Of a stretch of DNA of 64,000 nt, positions 55,763 through 64,000 are shown one piece after another (position 1 is the stretch's first letter; every line of letters starts with the position of its first letter). Source of the DNA: Lachnospiraceae bacterium (GTDB lineage Bacteria > Bacillota > Clostridia > Lachnospirales > Lachnospiraceae); contig SVEE01000008.1 of NCBI GenBank assembly GCA_015057525.1, positions 62,001 to 126,000 of the forward strand, in the 5' to 3' direction. The notes below the pieces were generated by a model. It had not been told where the DNA came from and made no database searches. It saw only the letters and a list, made by a program, of their open reading frames with translations. A program made the position numbers and the translations under genes.

Positions 55763-58700
55763 ATGTACGAAAAGGTTTCCACAAAGCTTAACTTTGTTGA
55801 GCGTGAACAAAAGGTACTTGATTTCTGGAAGGAAAGCAAGGTTTTCGAGAAGAGTATTGAAGAGAAGCAGGATCTTCCAACATATACATTTTATGATGGA
55901 CCTCCTACTGCAAATGGTACACCTCATATAGGTCATGTACTTACAAGAGTTATCAAGGATATGATTCCTAGATACCAGACTATGAAGGGCCACAAGATTA
56001 TACGTAAGGCTGGATGGGATACTCACGGTCTTCCTGTAGAGCTTGAGGTTGAGAAGCTTCTTGGCATAGATGGTAAGGATCAGATTGAGGCTTATGGCCT
56101 TGATCCATTTATCACTAAGTGTAAGGAATCAGTTTGGAAATACAAGGGAATGTGGGAGGAGTTCTCCGGCAAGGTTGGTTTCTGGGCTGATATGGATGAC
56201 CCATATGTAACTTATCACAACGATTTCATTGAGTCAGAGTGGTGGGCCCTTAAGAATATTTGGGACCAGGGACTTCTCTACAAGGGCTTTAAGATTGTAC
56301 CTTACTGTCCTCGTTGTGGAACACCTCTTTCTAGCCATGAGGTTGCTCAGGGATATAAATTAGTTAAAGAACGTTCAGCAGTTGTTAGATTTAGAGTGGT
56401 TGGTGAGGATGCATACTTCCTTGCTTGGACAACTACTCCTTGGACACTTCCAAGTAACGTAGCACTTTGTGTTAACCCAGATGAGACTTACTGCAAGGTT
56501 AAGGCTGCTGACGGAAATGTATATTATATGGCAGAAGCACTTCTTGATAAGGTACTTGGTGGACTTGCTAAGGATGATGAGAAGGCTTATGAAATTTTAG
56601 AAAGCTACAAGGGTACTGACCTTGAAAGAAAGGAGTACGAGCCACTCTTTGCTTGTACTAAGGATGCTGTTACTAAGCAGCCACAGAAGGGTCACTACAT
56701 TACTTGTGATTCATATGTAACTATGACAGATGGTACTGGTATCGTTCATATTGCTCCTGCATTTGGTGAGGACGATGCTCAGGTTGGTAGAAAGTATGAC
56801 CTTCCATTTGTACAGATGGTTAACGGTAAGGGTGAGATGACAGAGGATACTCCTTATGCTGGCAAGTTTGTTAAGGATGCTGATAAGGATATCTTAATCG
56901 ACCTTGATAAGGATGGACTTTTATTTGATGCTCCTAAGTTTGAGCATGACTACCCATTCTGTTGGAGATGTGACACACCACTTATTTACTACGCTAGAGA
57001 TACTTGGTTCATCAAGATGACAGCTGTTAGAGATAAGTTGGTTAAGAACAATAATACTGTTAATTGGATTCCAGAAGGTATCGGTAAGGGACGTTTTGGT
57101 GCTTGGCTTGAAAATGTTCAGGATTGGGGACTTTCTCGTAACCGTTACTGGGGAACACCACTTAATATTTGGGAGTGTTCTTGTGGTAAGAGACATGCTA
57201 TCGGTTCTATTGAAGAGCTTAAGTCCATGAGCAAGAATTGTCCTGATGAAATAGAACTTCATCGTCCATATATTGATGATGTTACTATTACTTGTCCTGA
57301 CTGTCAGGGCGAGATGAAGAGAGTGCCAGAGGTTATTGACTGCTGGTTCGACTCAGGAGCAATGCCATTTGCGCAGTGGCACTATCCATTTGAGAATAAG
57401 GATATCTTCGAGGAGAACTTCCCTGCTGATTTCATCAGTGAGGCAGTTGATCAGACAAGAGGATGGTTCTATTCACTTATGGCTATTTCAACACTTCTCT
57501 TTGATAAGGCACCTTACAAGAACGTAATCGTACTTGGTCACGTACTTGATAAGGATGGACAGAAGATGTCTAAGTCTAAGGGAAATGCAGTTGACCCAAT
57601 GGATGCTTTAAATAAGTATGGTGCAGATGCTATCAGATGGTACTTCTACAGTAACTCAGCACCATGGCTTCCAAACAGATTCCACGAGGATGCAGTTCTT
57701 GAGGGACAGAGAAAGTTCATGGGTACACTTTGGAATACTTACGCATTCTATGTACTTTATGCAAATATAGATAAGTTTGACCCAACTCAGTACAAGTTAG
57801 AATATGACAAACTTTCAGTTATGGATAAGTGGCTTCTTTCTAAGCTTAACACTATGGTTAAGTCAGTTGATGAGGCACTTGGCTCATACAAGATTCCAGA
57901 TGCTACTAAGGCTCTTGCAGACTTCGTAGATGATATGAGTAACTGGTATGTAAGACGTGGTCGTGAGCGTTACTGGGCAAAGGATATGCCACAGGATAAG
58001 ATTAACGCATATATGACATTATATGAAGCACTTGTTACACTTTGTAAGACAGCTGCGCCTATGATTCCATTTATGACAGAGGATATCTACCAGAACCTTG
58101 TAACAAGATTTGATAAGACTGCTCCTATTTCAATTCACCTTTGTGACTTCCCTGTTGCAAATGAGGATTATATTGATGCAGAGCTTGAGGCTAGTATGGA
58201 TCAGGTACTTAAGATTGTTGTATTTGGTCGTGCTGCACGTAATACAGCTAACATCAAGTCTCGTCAGCCTATTGGAAATATGTTTGTTAAGGCTGCTAAG
58301 TCTTTAGATGAGTACTTTGTAGAGATTATTGAGGATGAGCTTAACATTAAGGCAGTTACATTTAAGGATGATTTATCAGACTTTACTTCATATAACTTTA
58401 AGCCACAGCTTAGAACAGTTGGTCCTAAGTATGGAAAGCAACTTGGTGGAATAAAGGAATACCTTGCAAATGTTGACGGCAATGAAGCTATGGCAACTCT
58501 TAAATCTGAGGGAGCATTGAAGTTTGATGTTGCAGGTACAGAGGTTGTTCTTGCAGAGGAAGATTTACTCATTGAAACTGCTAAGATGGAGGGATATGTA
58601 ACAGAGGGCGATAACTATGTAACAGTTGTTATCGATACAACTCTTACTCCAGAGCTTATTGAGGAAGGTTTCGTAAGAGAAATCATTTCTAAGATTCAGA

Positions 58701-58912
58701 CAATGCGTAAGGATGCTGATTTCAATGTAACAGACAGAATCAAGGTTTACGTTGAAGGCAACGATAAGATTGCAGAAGTTATGAGTGCTAATGCTGATGA
58801 AATTAAGAATGTTGTTCTTGCCAACGAGTTTGCAATTGGTGCAATGGGTGGTGTTTCTAAGGATTGGAACATCAATGGTGAAAAGGTAGTTCTTGGTGTT
58901 GAGGTAATGTAA
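55763..58912 (+). CDS. ileS: Isoleucyl-tRNA synthetase, long (type 2-like) form
   Basis: 1049 aa, longer than the roughly 920-930-aa Bacillus/E. coli form. Class I motifs: PPTANGTPHIGHVL (HIGH) and DGQKMSKSKGNAVDP (KMSKS). THGLPVELEVEKLLGI and the long C-terminal extension fit the eukaryote/archaea-like IleRS2 clade, which tends to be less mupirocin-sensitive. The CP1 editing domain (WTTTPWTLPSNVALCV) is present. Ribosome site AAAGGGA. No T-box is visible. Confidence 0.95.
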   Translation: MYEKVSTKLNFVEREQKVLDFWKESKVFEKSIEEKQDLPTYTFYDGPPTANGTPHIGHVLTRVIKDMIPRYQTMKGHKIIRKAGWDTHGLPVELEVEKLLGIDGKDQIEAYGLDPFITKCKESVWKYKGMWEEFSGKVGFWADMDDPYVTYHNDFIESEWWALKNIWDQGLLYKGFKIVPYCPRCGTPLSSHEVAQGYKLVKERSAVVRFRVVGEDAYFLAWTTTPWTLPSNVALCVNPDETYCKVKAADGNVYYMAEALLDKVLGGLAKDDEKAYEILESYKGTDLERKEYEPLFACTKDAVTKQPQKGHYITCDSYVTMTDGTGIVHIAPAFGEDDAQVGRKYDLPFVQMVNGKGEMTEDTPYAGKFVKDADKDILIDLDKDGLLFDAPKFEHDYPFCWRCDTPLIYYARDTWFIKMTAVRDKLVKNNNTVNWIPEGIGKGRFGAWLENVQDWGLSRNRYWGTPLNIWECSCGKRHAIGSIEELKSMSKNCPDEIELHRPYIDDVTITCPDCQGEMKRVPEVIDCWFDSGAMPFAQWHYPFENKDIFEENFPADFISEAVDQTRGWFYSLMAISTLLFDKAPYKNVIVLGHVLDKDGQKMSKSKGNAVDPMDALNKYGADAIRWYFYSNSAPWLPNRFHEDAVLEGQRKFMGTLWNTYAFYVLYANIDKFDPTQYKLEYDKLSVMDKWLLSKLNTMVKSVDEALGSYKIPDATKALADFVDDMSNWYVRRGRERYWAKDMPQDKINAYMTLYEALVTLCKTAAPMIPFMTEDIYQNLVTRFDKTAPISIHLCDFPVANEDYIDAELEASMDQVLKIVVFGRAARNTANIKSRQPIGNMFVKAAKSLDEYFVEIIEDELNIKAVTFKDDLSDFTSYNFKPQLRTVGPKYGKQLGGIKEYLANVDGNEAMATLKSEGALKFDVAGTEVVLAEEDLLIETAKMEGYVTEGDNYVTVVIDTTLTPELIEEGFVREIISKIQTMRKDADFNVTDRIKVYVEGNDKIAEVMSANADEIKNVVLANEFAIGAMGGVSKDWNINGEKVVLGVEVM

Positions 58913-59088
58913 TTTTTAAAATTATATTCTTAATACAGCATAAAATAGGTTGTTTTATAGATAATATTCATATAAAACAATTAAAAATAAATCATTTATG
59001 GGTGATAATAAACGAAAATTTTTTAAGAGATTGTATAAAATCACAAAGTTTGTTAAACTAAACAATGGTTTATAGAAAGTAAATTAAT

Positions 59089-59141
59089 GGGACAGGAGAA
59101 ATCCTGTGCTGAAAAGATAACACCCCTGTCAATTTATTGAC
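59089..59141 (+). promoter_or_regulatory. Structured leader upstream of glgP
   Basis: ACAGGA-GAAA-TCCTGT (59092-59107) is a GNRA-capped hairpin. Its 5' arm (GACAGG) can pair instead with CCTGTC (59125-59130), and GTCAA/TTGAC (59128-59132 with 59137-59141) competes for the same bases. The overlap of alternative stems just before the ribosome site is switch-like. No known riboswitch is recognised. Confidence 0.4.
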
Positions 59142-59163
59142 GGTATTATTAAGGAGGACAATT

Positions 59164-61605
59164 ATGAAGAAGATGGCTGACTTTGATAAGGAAAGCTTCA
59201 AAAAAGAGGTCATTAACAACGTTAAGAATCTCTTCAGAGTTACAATTGATGAAGCAACACCTCAGCAGGTGTTCCAGGCTGTTTCTTATGCAGTAAGAGA
59301 CGATATTATCGATCGTTGGATTGCTACACATAAGGAGTATGAGGAGAAGAACGTAAAGACTGTTTACTACCTTTCAATGGAATTCCTTATGGGTAGAGCA
59401 CTTGGTAACAATCTTATTAACTTAACTTCTTATGAGCAGATTAAGGAAGCTCTTGAGGAGATGGGATTTGACTTGAACTTCATCGAGGATCAGGAGCCAG
59501 ATGCAGCACTTGGTAATGGTGGTCTTGGTAGACTTGCAGCTTGTTTCCTTGACTCTCTTGCAACACTTGGTTACCCAGCATATGGTTGTGGTATCAGATA
59601 TCGTTATGGTATGTTCGCTCAGGCAATTGAGAACGGATATCAGATTGAGAAGCCAGATAACTGGTTAAAAGATGGTAACCCATTTGAGATTAGACGTCCA
59701 GAGTACGCTGTTGAAGTTAAATTTGGCGGATATGTACGTACAGAGTGCAGAGATGGCAAGAATTTCTTCGTACATGAGGACTATCAGTCAGTTCGTGCCG
59801 TACCATATGATGTTCCAGTAATCGGATATGGCAATAATGTTGTAAATACACTTAGAATTTGGGATGCTGAGGCTATACAGGAATTCAACCTTAATTCATT
59901 TGATAAGGGTGATTACCAGAAGGCTGTTGAGCAGCAGAACCTTGCTAGAAACCTTGTTGAGGTTCTCTATCCAAATGATAACCACTATTCGGGTAAGGAG
60001 CTTAGATTAAAGCAGCAGTATTTCTTTGTATCAGCTTCTATCCAGAGAGCTCTTATGAAGTTCAAGGAGACAAACAGTGATATCAGAGACCTTCCTAATA
60101 AGGTTACATTCCAGTTAAATGATACTCATCCAACTGTAACAGTTGCTGAGCTTATGAGAATCCTTGTTGATGAGGAGAACCTTGAGTGGGACGAGGCATG
60201 GGATATCACTTGCAGAACTTGTGCTTACACTAACCACACTATCATGGCAGAGGCACTTGAGAAGTGGCCAATCGACCTCTTCCAGAGACTTCTTCCAAGA
60301 ATCTATCAGATAGTTGATGAAATAAATAGAAGATATGTACAGCTTATCGAGGATAACTATCCAGGAAATCAGGATAAGGTTAGAAATATGGCTATCCTTT
60401 ATGATGGACAGGTTAAGATGGCTCATCTTGCAATCGCAGGTAGCTACTCTGTAAATGGTGTTGCTCAGCTCCATACAGACATCCTTAAGAAGAGAGAGCT
60501 TAAGGACTTCTATGAGATGAGACCAGACCAGTTCAACAATAAGACTAACGGTATTACTCAGAGAAGATTCCTTCTTCACGGTAACCCACTCCTTGCAGCT
60601 TGGGTAACTAAGAAGATTGGTGATGGTTGGATTACTGACCTTTCTCAGATGGCTAAGCTTAAGAAGTACGTTACTGAGAAGAAGTCACAGAAGGAATTCA
60701 TGGATATTAAGTATAAGAACAAGGTTCGTCTTGCAGAGTACATTAAGGAGCACAACGGTATCGAGGTTGACCCTAACTCAATCTTTGACGTACAGGTTAA
60801 GAGACTCCATGAGTACAAGAGACAGCAGCTTAATATTCTTCACATTATGCACTTATACAATGAGTTAAAGGCTAATCCAGATATGGATTTCACACCTACA
60901 ACATTTATCTTTGGTGCTAAGGCAGCAGCTGGTTATAAGACTGCTAAGCTTACAATCAAGCTTATCAACTCAGTAGCAGATGTTATTAACAATGACCCAG
61001 ATATCAAGGGTAAGATTAAGGTTGTATTCATTGAGAACTATAGAGTATCTAATGCAGAGATTATCTTTGCAGCAGCTGATGTATCAGAGCAGATTTCTAC
61101 AGCTTCAAGAGAGGCTTCTGGTACTGGTAACATGAAGTTCATGTTAAATGGTGCTCCAACACTTGGTACTATGGATGGTGCTAACGTTGAAATCGTTGAA
61201 GAAGTTGGCGCAGAGAACGCATTTATTTTCGGTCTTTCTGCTGAGGAAGTTATGAAGTATGAGCGTGAGGGCGGATACTATCCAATGGATGTTTACAACT
61301 CAAATCCAAAGGTTAAGAAGGTTCTTGACCAGTTAATCGATGGAACATATTCAGAGGATAAGGAACTCTTCAGACCACTTTATGATACACTTGTTAAGAA
61401 TGATGTTTACTTCACTCTTAAGGATTTCGATTCTTATGCAGATGCTCAAAAGAGAGTAAACGAGGCTTACAAGGATAAGACAGCTTGGGCTCAGATGGCT
61501 ATGCTTAATACTGCATGTGCAGGTAAGTTCTCTTCAGATAGAACTATCGAGCAGTACGCACAGGAAATCTGGAAGCTTGAGAAGGTTGAAGTTAAGCTTA
61601 AATAA
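59164..61605 (+). CDS. glgP: Glycogen/maltodextrin phosphorylase
   Basis: 813 aa. Releases glucose-1-phosphate from alpha-1,4-glucans. N-terminal YYLSMEFLMGRALGNNLINL and PDAALGNGGLGRLAACFLDS are family hallmarks; the PLP lysine lies in EASGTGNMKFMLNGAPTLGT. I chose the ATG at 59164 with AAGGAGG 7 bp upstream; the earlier frame from 59137 has none. Strong codon bias suggests high expression. Single gene with its own terminator. Confidence 0.95.
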   Translation: MKKMADFDKESFKKEVINNVKNLFRVTIDEATPQQVFQAVSYAVRDDIIDRWIATHKEYEEKNVKTVYYLSMEFLMGRALGNNLINLTSYEQIKEALEEMGFDLNFIEDQEPDAALGNGGLGRLAACFLDSLATLGYPAYGCGIRYRYGMFAQAIENGYQIEKPDNWLKDGNPFEIRRPEYAVEVKFGGYVRTECRDGKNFFVHEDYQSVRAVPYDVPVIGYGNNVVNTLRIWDAEAIQEFNLNSFDKGDYQKAVEQQNLARNLVEVLYPNDNHYSGKELRLKQQYFFVSASIQRALMKFKETNSDIRDLPNKVTFQLNDTHPTVTVAELMRILVDEENLEWDEAWDITCRTCAYTNHTIMAEALEKWPIDLFQRLLPRIYQIVDEINRRYVQLIEDNYPGNQDKVRNMAILYDGQVKMAHLAIAGSYSVNGVAQLHTDILKKRELKDFYEMRPDQFNNKTNGITQRRFLLHGNPLLAAWVTKKIGDGWITDLSQMAKLKKYVTEKKSQKEFMDIKYKNKVRLAEYIKEHNGIEVDPNSIFDVQVKRLHEYKRQQLNILHIMHLYNELKANPDMDFTPTTFIFGAKAAAGYKTAKLTIKLINSVADVINNDPDIKGKIKVVFIENYRVSNAEIIFAAADVSEQISTASREASGTGNMKFMLNGAPTLGTMDGANVEIVEEVGAENAFIFGLSAEEVMKYEREGGYYPMDVYNSNPKVKKVLDQLIDGTYSEDKELFRPLYDTLVKNDVYFTLKDFDSYADAQKRVNEAYKDKTAWAQMAMLNTACAGKFSSDRTIEQYAQEIWKLEKVEVKLK

Positions 61606-61625
61606 TTAAAGAGATTTATATAAAA

Positions 61626-61656
61626 ATGAGTTCGGTTTGTGCCGGGCTCATTTTTT
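61626..61656 (+). terminator. Terminator of glgP
   Basis: ATGAGTTCGG (61626-61635) pairs with CCGGGCTCAT (61642-61651, two G-U pairs), followed by TTTTT. Confidence 0.85.
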
Positions 61657-61731
61657 ATGCATTAATTTAAGTAAAAGAGTATAGTATAAAGTAAGACAAC
61701 TTTTTGGGGTAAACATATGGGGGAGAAAATA

Positions 61732-62154
61732 ATGGCAGCCATTACATTTGTAGCTGCAATTATATTATTACCTTATATAATAACTATGATTATAAATGGT
61801 CAGCATGGTGACATAGGTACAGGAATAGGAAACTTAGATTCCGGCAAGGATGTACTTATTCAAATCGATGGGGATAATAGGCTTCTTGATGTAGAGCAAT
61901 ATATTGCCGGTGTCTTGCCAGGCCTGGTGGAACCAGAGGCTAATGTACAGATTATGGAGGCTCAAGCTGTTGCTGTCAGAACAAAGATATATTTTGCTAT
62001 GGGCGAAAGTACAGTAATAGATGCGTCTAATTTAGATTTTAAATTCTACACGAAGGAAGATTTTATACATGAGTGGGGAAAGTCTGTATATGCAAATTCA
62101 TCTGTAAAATATGAAAAGGCAGTAATTAACACATTAAACCAAATTATTGAATAA
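61732..62154 (+). CDS. Short SpoIID-like protein, truncated and without the catalytic Glu
   Basis: 140 aa against about 330-340 for SpoIID. One membrane segment (about 3-23), then VEQYIAGVLPGLVEPEA and MEAQAVAVRTKIYF match the SpoIID/LytB domain pattern VEEYVxGVVAxEM...AQAxAART. The position of the catalytic Glu is Leu here, and the C-terminal part of the domain is missing. I chose the ATG at 61732 with GGGGGAG 6 bp upstream. The SpoIIQ-like gene follows after 64 bp, the usual spoIID-spoIIQ context. Not obviously frameshifted. Confidence 0.6.
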   Translation: MAAITFVAAIILLPYIITMIINGQHGDIGTGIGNLDSGKDVLIQIDGDNRLLDVEQYIAGVLPGLVEPEANVQIMEAQAVAVRTKIYFAMGESTVIDASNLDFKFYTKEDFIHEWGKSVYANSSVKYEKAVINTLNQIIE

Positions 62155-62218
62155 AACCAATAATATGCGTCCATAATAATTTCAACCAATAATAATGGTA
62201 GAAAACAGGAGGCATATT

Positions 62219-63103
62219 ATGAATAAATTTACAAGCTTTATGAGAAGCCGAGGCTTTTACGTAGCATTGGGAACAGGAATTGTAGCCTTTGTGGCAATGC
62301 TTATGGTTTACAATTACAATAGTACAAGGGATGAAATGGGTACTAAATCAGTCATAGATTTGAATGAACCTGCAGTTAGTGAAGAGAGTATTGAAAATAC
62401 AGGGTTAGAGCAAGTAAATAACGAACCAGTGGAAGATAGTGAGGACATAGCCGGAAACACAGATGCTGAAAGAAATGAAGAAGACAGTCAGGTTGCATCT
62501 CAAGACCAGGAAGAGGAAAATATAGAGGATGTTTCATCAGATGCGGCTGTAGCAGACACTGATGAAGATGTACCTGAGGAAACTCAGGTGGCGGATTCCG
62601 AAACTGAAGGAGACTCAACAGTGCCAGCTAGCAGTGATGTAACAGGTGTAGATTTTTCGGACGATACTGTTTTATATACAGCTCTTGAATATAATGGGGA
62701 CAAGCAACTTGTATGGCCTGTTTCAGGGAATGTTATCCTTCCATATAGTATGGAGACTACAGTGTATTTCCAGACTCTTGACGCTTACAAATGTAATCCG
62801 GGAATATTAATTGAGGCCAGCGAAGGTGAAGATGTCTTTGCGGCATATGAGGGAATAGTAAGCAGTATAGAAGAGACAAAGGAATACGGTACAGTTGTTA
62901 CTATAACAATGGGTAACGGTTATGAAGCAAAATACGGTCAGCTTATGAATGTTTGTGTTGCTGAGGGAGATATGGTAAGTGTATCTCAGAACATTGGTGA
63001 GGTAGGACCTGTATCTAGTTATTTTATAGAGGAAGGTACAAATCTTTATTTCCAGGTAAATAAAGATGACGAGCCGGTAAACCCAATGGAGTTAATAAAA
63101 TAA
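62219..63103 (+). CDS. SpoIIQ-like membrane protein with a degenerate LytM (M23) domain
   Basis: 294 aa. One membrane segment (about 11-31), a long Glu/Asp-rich linker (about 45-150), then a LytM fold (about 175-290): GILIEASEGEDVFAAYEG, MGNGYEAKYGQLMN, GEVGPVS and LYFQVNKDDEPVNPMEL. The zinc ligands of active M23 enzymes (HxxxD and HxH) are absent, with Asn/Ile/Tyr at those places, so it should be non-catalytic. I chose the ATG at 62219 with AGGAGG upstream. Pairs with the SpoIID-like gene. Confidence 0.72.
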   Translation: MNKFTSFMRSRGFYVALGTGIVAFVAMLMVYNYNSTRDEMGTKSVIDLNEPAVSEESIENTGLEQVNNEPVEDSEDIAGNTDAERNEEDSQVASQDQEEENIEDVSSDAAVADTDEDVPEETQVADSETEGDSTVPASSDVTGVDFSDDTVLYTALEYNGDKQLVWPVSGNVILPYSMETTVYFQTLDAYKCNPGILIEASEGEDVFAAYEGIVSSIEETKEYGTVVTITMGNGYEAKYGQLMNVCVAEGDMVSVSQNIGEVGPVSSYFIEEGTNLYFQVNKDDEPVNPMELIK

Positions 63104-63117
63104 GGTATAAAAAATAT

Positions 63118-63162
63118 GGACATGTAATTATCAAGTAAATGATAAATTACATGTCCTTTTTA
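63118..63162. terminator. Bidirectional terminator between the SpoIIQ-like gene and the Fur-family gene
   Basis: GGACATGTAATT (63118-63129) pairs with AATTACATGTCC (63145-63156), with TTTTT on the plus side and an ATATTTTTT run on the minus side. Confidence 0.85.
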
Positions 63163-63181
63163 TGGAAAAATATAATGATAC

Positions 63182-63568
63182 TTAGTTAAGGCAATCGTCA
63201 CATGTGCCTGAAAACAATATGGAAACCTCATCTACAAAGTATGGTGAAGAATCATTGGCCTGTTCTATAATTTCGCTAAGTGGCTCCATATCCATGTCCT
63301 TGACTGCACCACAGTTTTTGCATACAAAGTGATAATGAGGGTCGGTACATGCGTCGAAATGGTCTGTTTTGCCATCGCAGGAGAGTCTAAGAATCTGTCC
63401 ACATGAAGATAATTGATTTAAATTTCTGTACACTGTACCTAAGCTAATATTAGGCAAGGTTTCTCTAATTGATATGTAAACCGTCTCCGCTGTGGGATGG
63501 TCTTTTCTATCCTTTAAAAAGTTTAAAATTGCCTCTCGTTGGTGGCTATATTTCATAGGGGTTTTCAT
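63182..63568 (-). CDS. Fur/PerR-family metalloregulator
   Basis: 128 aa. Winged-helix domain (residues about 1-75, HPTAETVYISIRETLP and SLGTVYRNLNQLSSCG), then the metal/dimer domain with DHFDACTDPHYHFVCKNCG and a second pair CDDC that form the Cys4 zinc site. The Asp in HFD and overall length suit PerR (peroxide sensing) more than Fur, but this cannot be settled by eye. A 7-1-7 inverted repeat over its own start point suggests autoregulation. Confidence 0.9.
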   Translation of the reverse strand: MKTPMKYSHQREAILNFLKDRKDHPTAETVYISIRETLPNISLGTVYRNLNQLSSCGQILRLSCDGKTDHFDACTDPHYHFVCKNCGAVKDMDMEPLSEIIEQANDSSPYFVDEVSILFSGTCDDCLN

Positions 63569-63590
63569 TAAAACTCCTCCTTTATAAAAA

Positions 63591-63605
63591 TAATAATGAT
63601 TACTA
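63591..63605. promoter_or_regulatory. Fur/PerR-type operator
   Basis: TAATAAT-G-ATTACTA is a 15-bp 7-1-7 inverted repeat with one mismatch between arms; it matches the PerR-box consensus at 11 of 14 or so positions. It overlaps the predicted start point of the Fur-family gene. Confidence 0.6.
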
Positions 63606-63610
63606 GTTAC

Positions 63611-63639
63611 AGTATATATTAAGGAATATAATCTGTCAA
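63611..63639 (-). promoter_or_regulatory. Promoter of the Fur-family gene
   Basis: On the minus strand TTGACA (63639-63634), 17-bp spacer, TATACT (63616-63611); start near 63604. Confidence 0.75.
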
Positions 63640-63692
63640 CAAAATATACAGCAAATAGTACAAATTTTTTTGGTAATAAATACTATTTGCGA

Positions 63693-63721
63693 TTGACATA
63701 ATGTTTTTTCATATGTACAAT
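63693..63721 (+). promoter_or_regulatory. Promoter of the PAS-like gene
   Basis: TTGACA (63693-63698), 17-bp spacer, TACAAT (63716-63721). Confidence 0.65.
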
Positions 63722-63763
63722 TTAGTATGGTAGCACGTTAAATTATACATATGAGAGGGCACA

Positions 63764-64000
63764 ATGAAGTTTAGTATAATCAATGAAGAACCGAATATAG
63801 AAACAGCAAAAAATATTATAGACTCAGTGCTTAACGCGGGATATAATCCAACCTTAGTAATTGACAAATCAAGTTACGAAATTCTGTATCAGAATAAGCG
63901 AGCTTTAGATTTGTTAGGAGATAGAATTGGGAGATATTGTCACGAGGTATTTTGTACTAGGGATATCCCTTGTATAGATTGTCCTGTGAATGGTATGATA
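63764..64000 (+). CDS. PAS-like sensor protein, 3' truncated by window edge
   Basis: 79 codons visible, open to the end. The stretch VIDKSSYEILYQNKRALDL has the PAS core pattern, and YCHEVFCTRDIPCIDCPV is the Cys-rich end seen in many bacterial PAS domains attached to GGDEF, HD or kinase domains. The effector part lies outside the window. GAGAGGG lies 4 bp upstream of the ATG. Own promoter, divergent from the Fur-family gene. Confidence 0.6.
   Translation, partial: MKFSIINEEPNIETAKNIIDSVLNAGYNPTLVIDKSSYEILYQNKRALDLLGDRIGRYCHEVFCTRDIPCIDCPVNGMI

Noticed and set aside
60115..60579. 154-aa minus-strand ORF inside glgP
   Set aside because: Antisense frame of a highly biased gene; composition is a mirror of its codon use and no promoter or ribosome site is seen.

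Overview
The window looks like the chromosomal origin neighbourhood of a low-GC Gram-positive anaerobe of the Clostridia, most likely Lachnospiraceae. The pointers are the rpmH-rnpA-yidD-yidC-jag and dnaA-dnaN-yaaA-recF-gyrB-gyrA clusters either side of an AT-rich DnaA-box region, Lachnospiraceae-type families (DUF4446 beside parB, a DUF3881-like protein after serS), a phosphotransbutyrylase/butyrate kinase pair, and Clostridia-style -35/-10 promoters and T-rich terminators. Family names come from recalled motifs; no database search was possible.

Layout. 1-2.2 kb: the end of argS, then 1.1 kb of non-coding DNA holding a DnaA-box cluster and four perfect 16-bp parS sites. 2.2-11.8 kb (+): parA, parB, DUF4446, serS, DUF3881, a secreted metallo-beta-lactamase-fold protein, tRNA-Arg(CCT), a CBS-type pyrophosphatase, a coiled-coil membrane protein and a DEDDh exonuclease. 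11.85-14.6 kb (-): rsmG and mnmG. 14.8-18.3 kb (+): an SGNH hydrolase, a second secreted protein sharing its N-terminal half with the one at 6.8 kb, and mnmE. 18.3-19.0 kb: two long imperfect palindromes. 19.0-21.7 kb (-): jag, yidC, yidD, rnpA, rpmH. 21.7-30.9 kb: origin boxes, then dnaA to gyrA (+).

30.9-45 kb (+): a small membrane protein, a second pair of long palindromes, a two-subunit fumarase, a large membrane-anchored protein, tRNA-Ser/Asn/Cys, a serine hydrolase with a membrane tail, a probable type III toxin-antitoxin locus (tandem-repeat RNA, terminator, ToxN/CptN-like toxin), maf, an AAA+ ATPase, an Orn/Lys/Arg decarboxylase, a membrane pseudokinase and a MATE transporter. 45-49 kb: a two-component system among small membrane proteins. 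49-54 kb: ptb-buk, a membrane-anchored protein and aroD. 54.1-54.5 kb: a fifth long palindrome between convergent genes. 54.5-64 kb: a Gfo/Idh oxidoreductase (-), ileS, glgP, a SpoIID-like and SpoIIQ-like pair lacking catalytic residues, a Fur/PerR regulator (-) and the start of a PAS-like protein.

The most notable material is (i) the type III toxin-antitoxin locus at 37.6-38.35 kb; (ii) long structured palindromes at three loci, two of which share one plan: two homologous palindromes in opposite orientation about 40-50 bp apart, with cores whose loops are conserved while stems change by compensation; (iii) a parS/DnaA-box region 20 kb from dnaA, with par and mnmE blocks inverted relative to the usual gene order.
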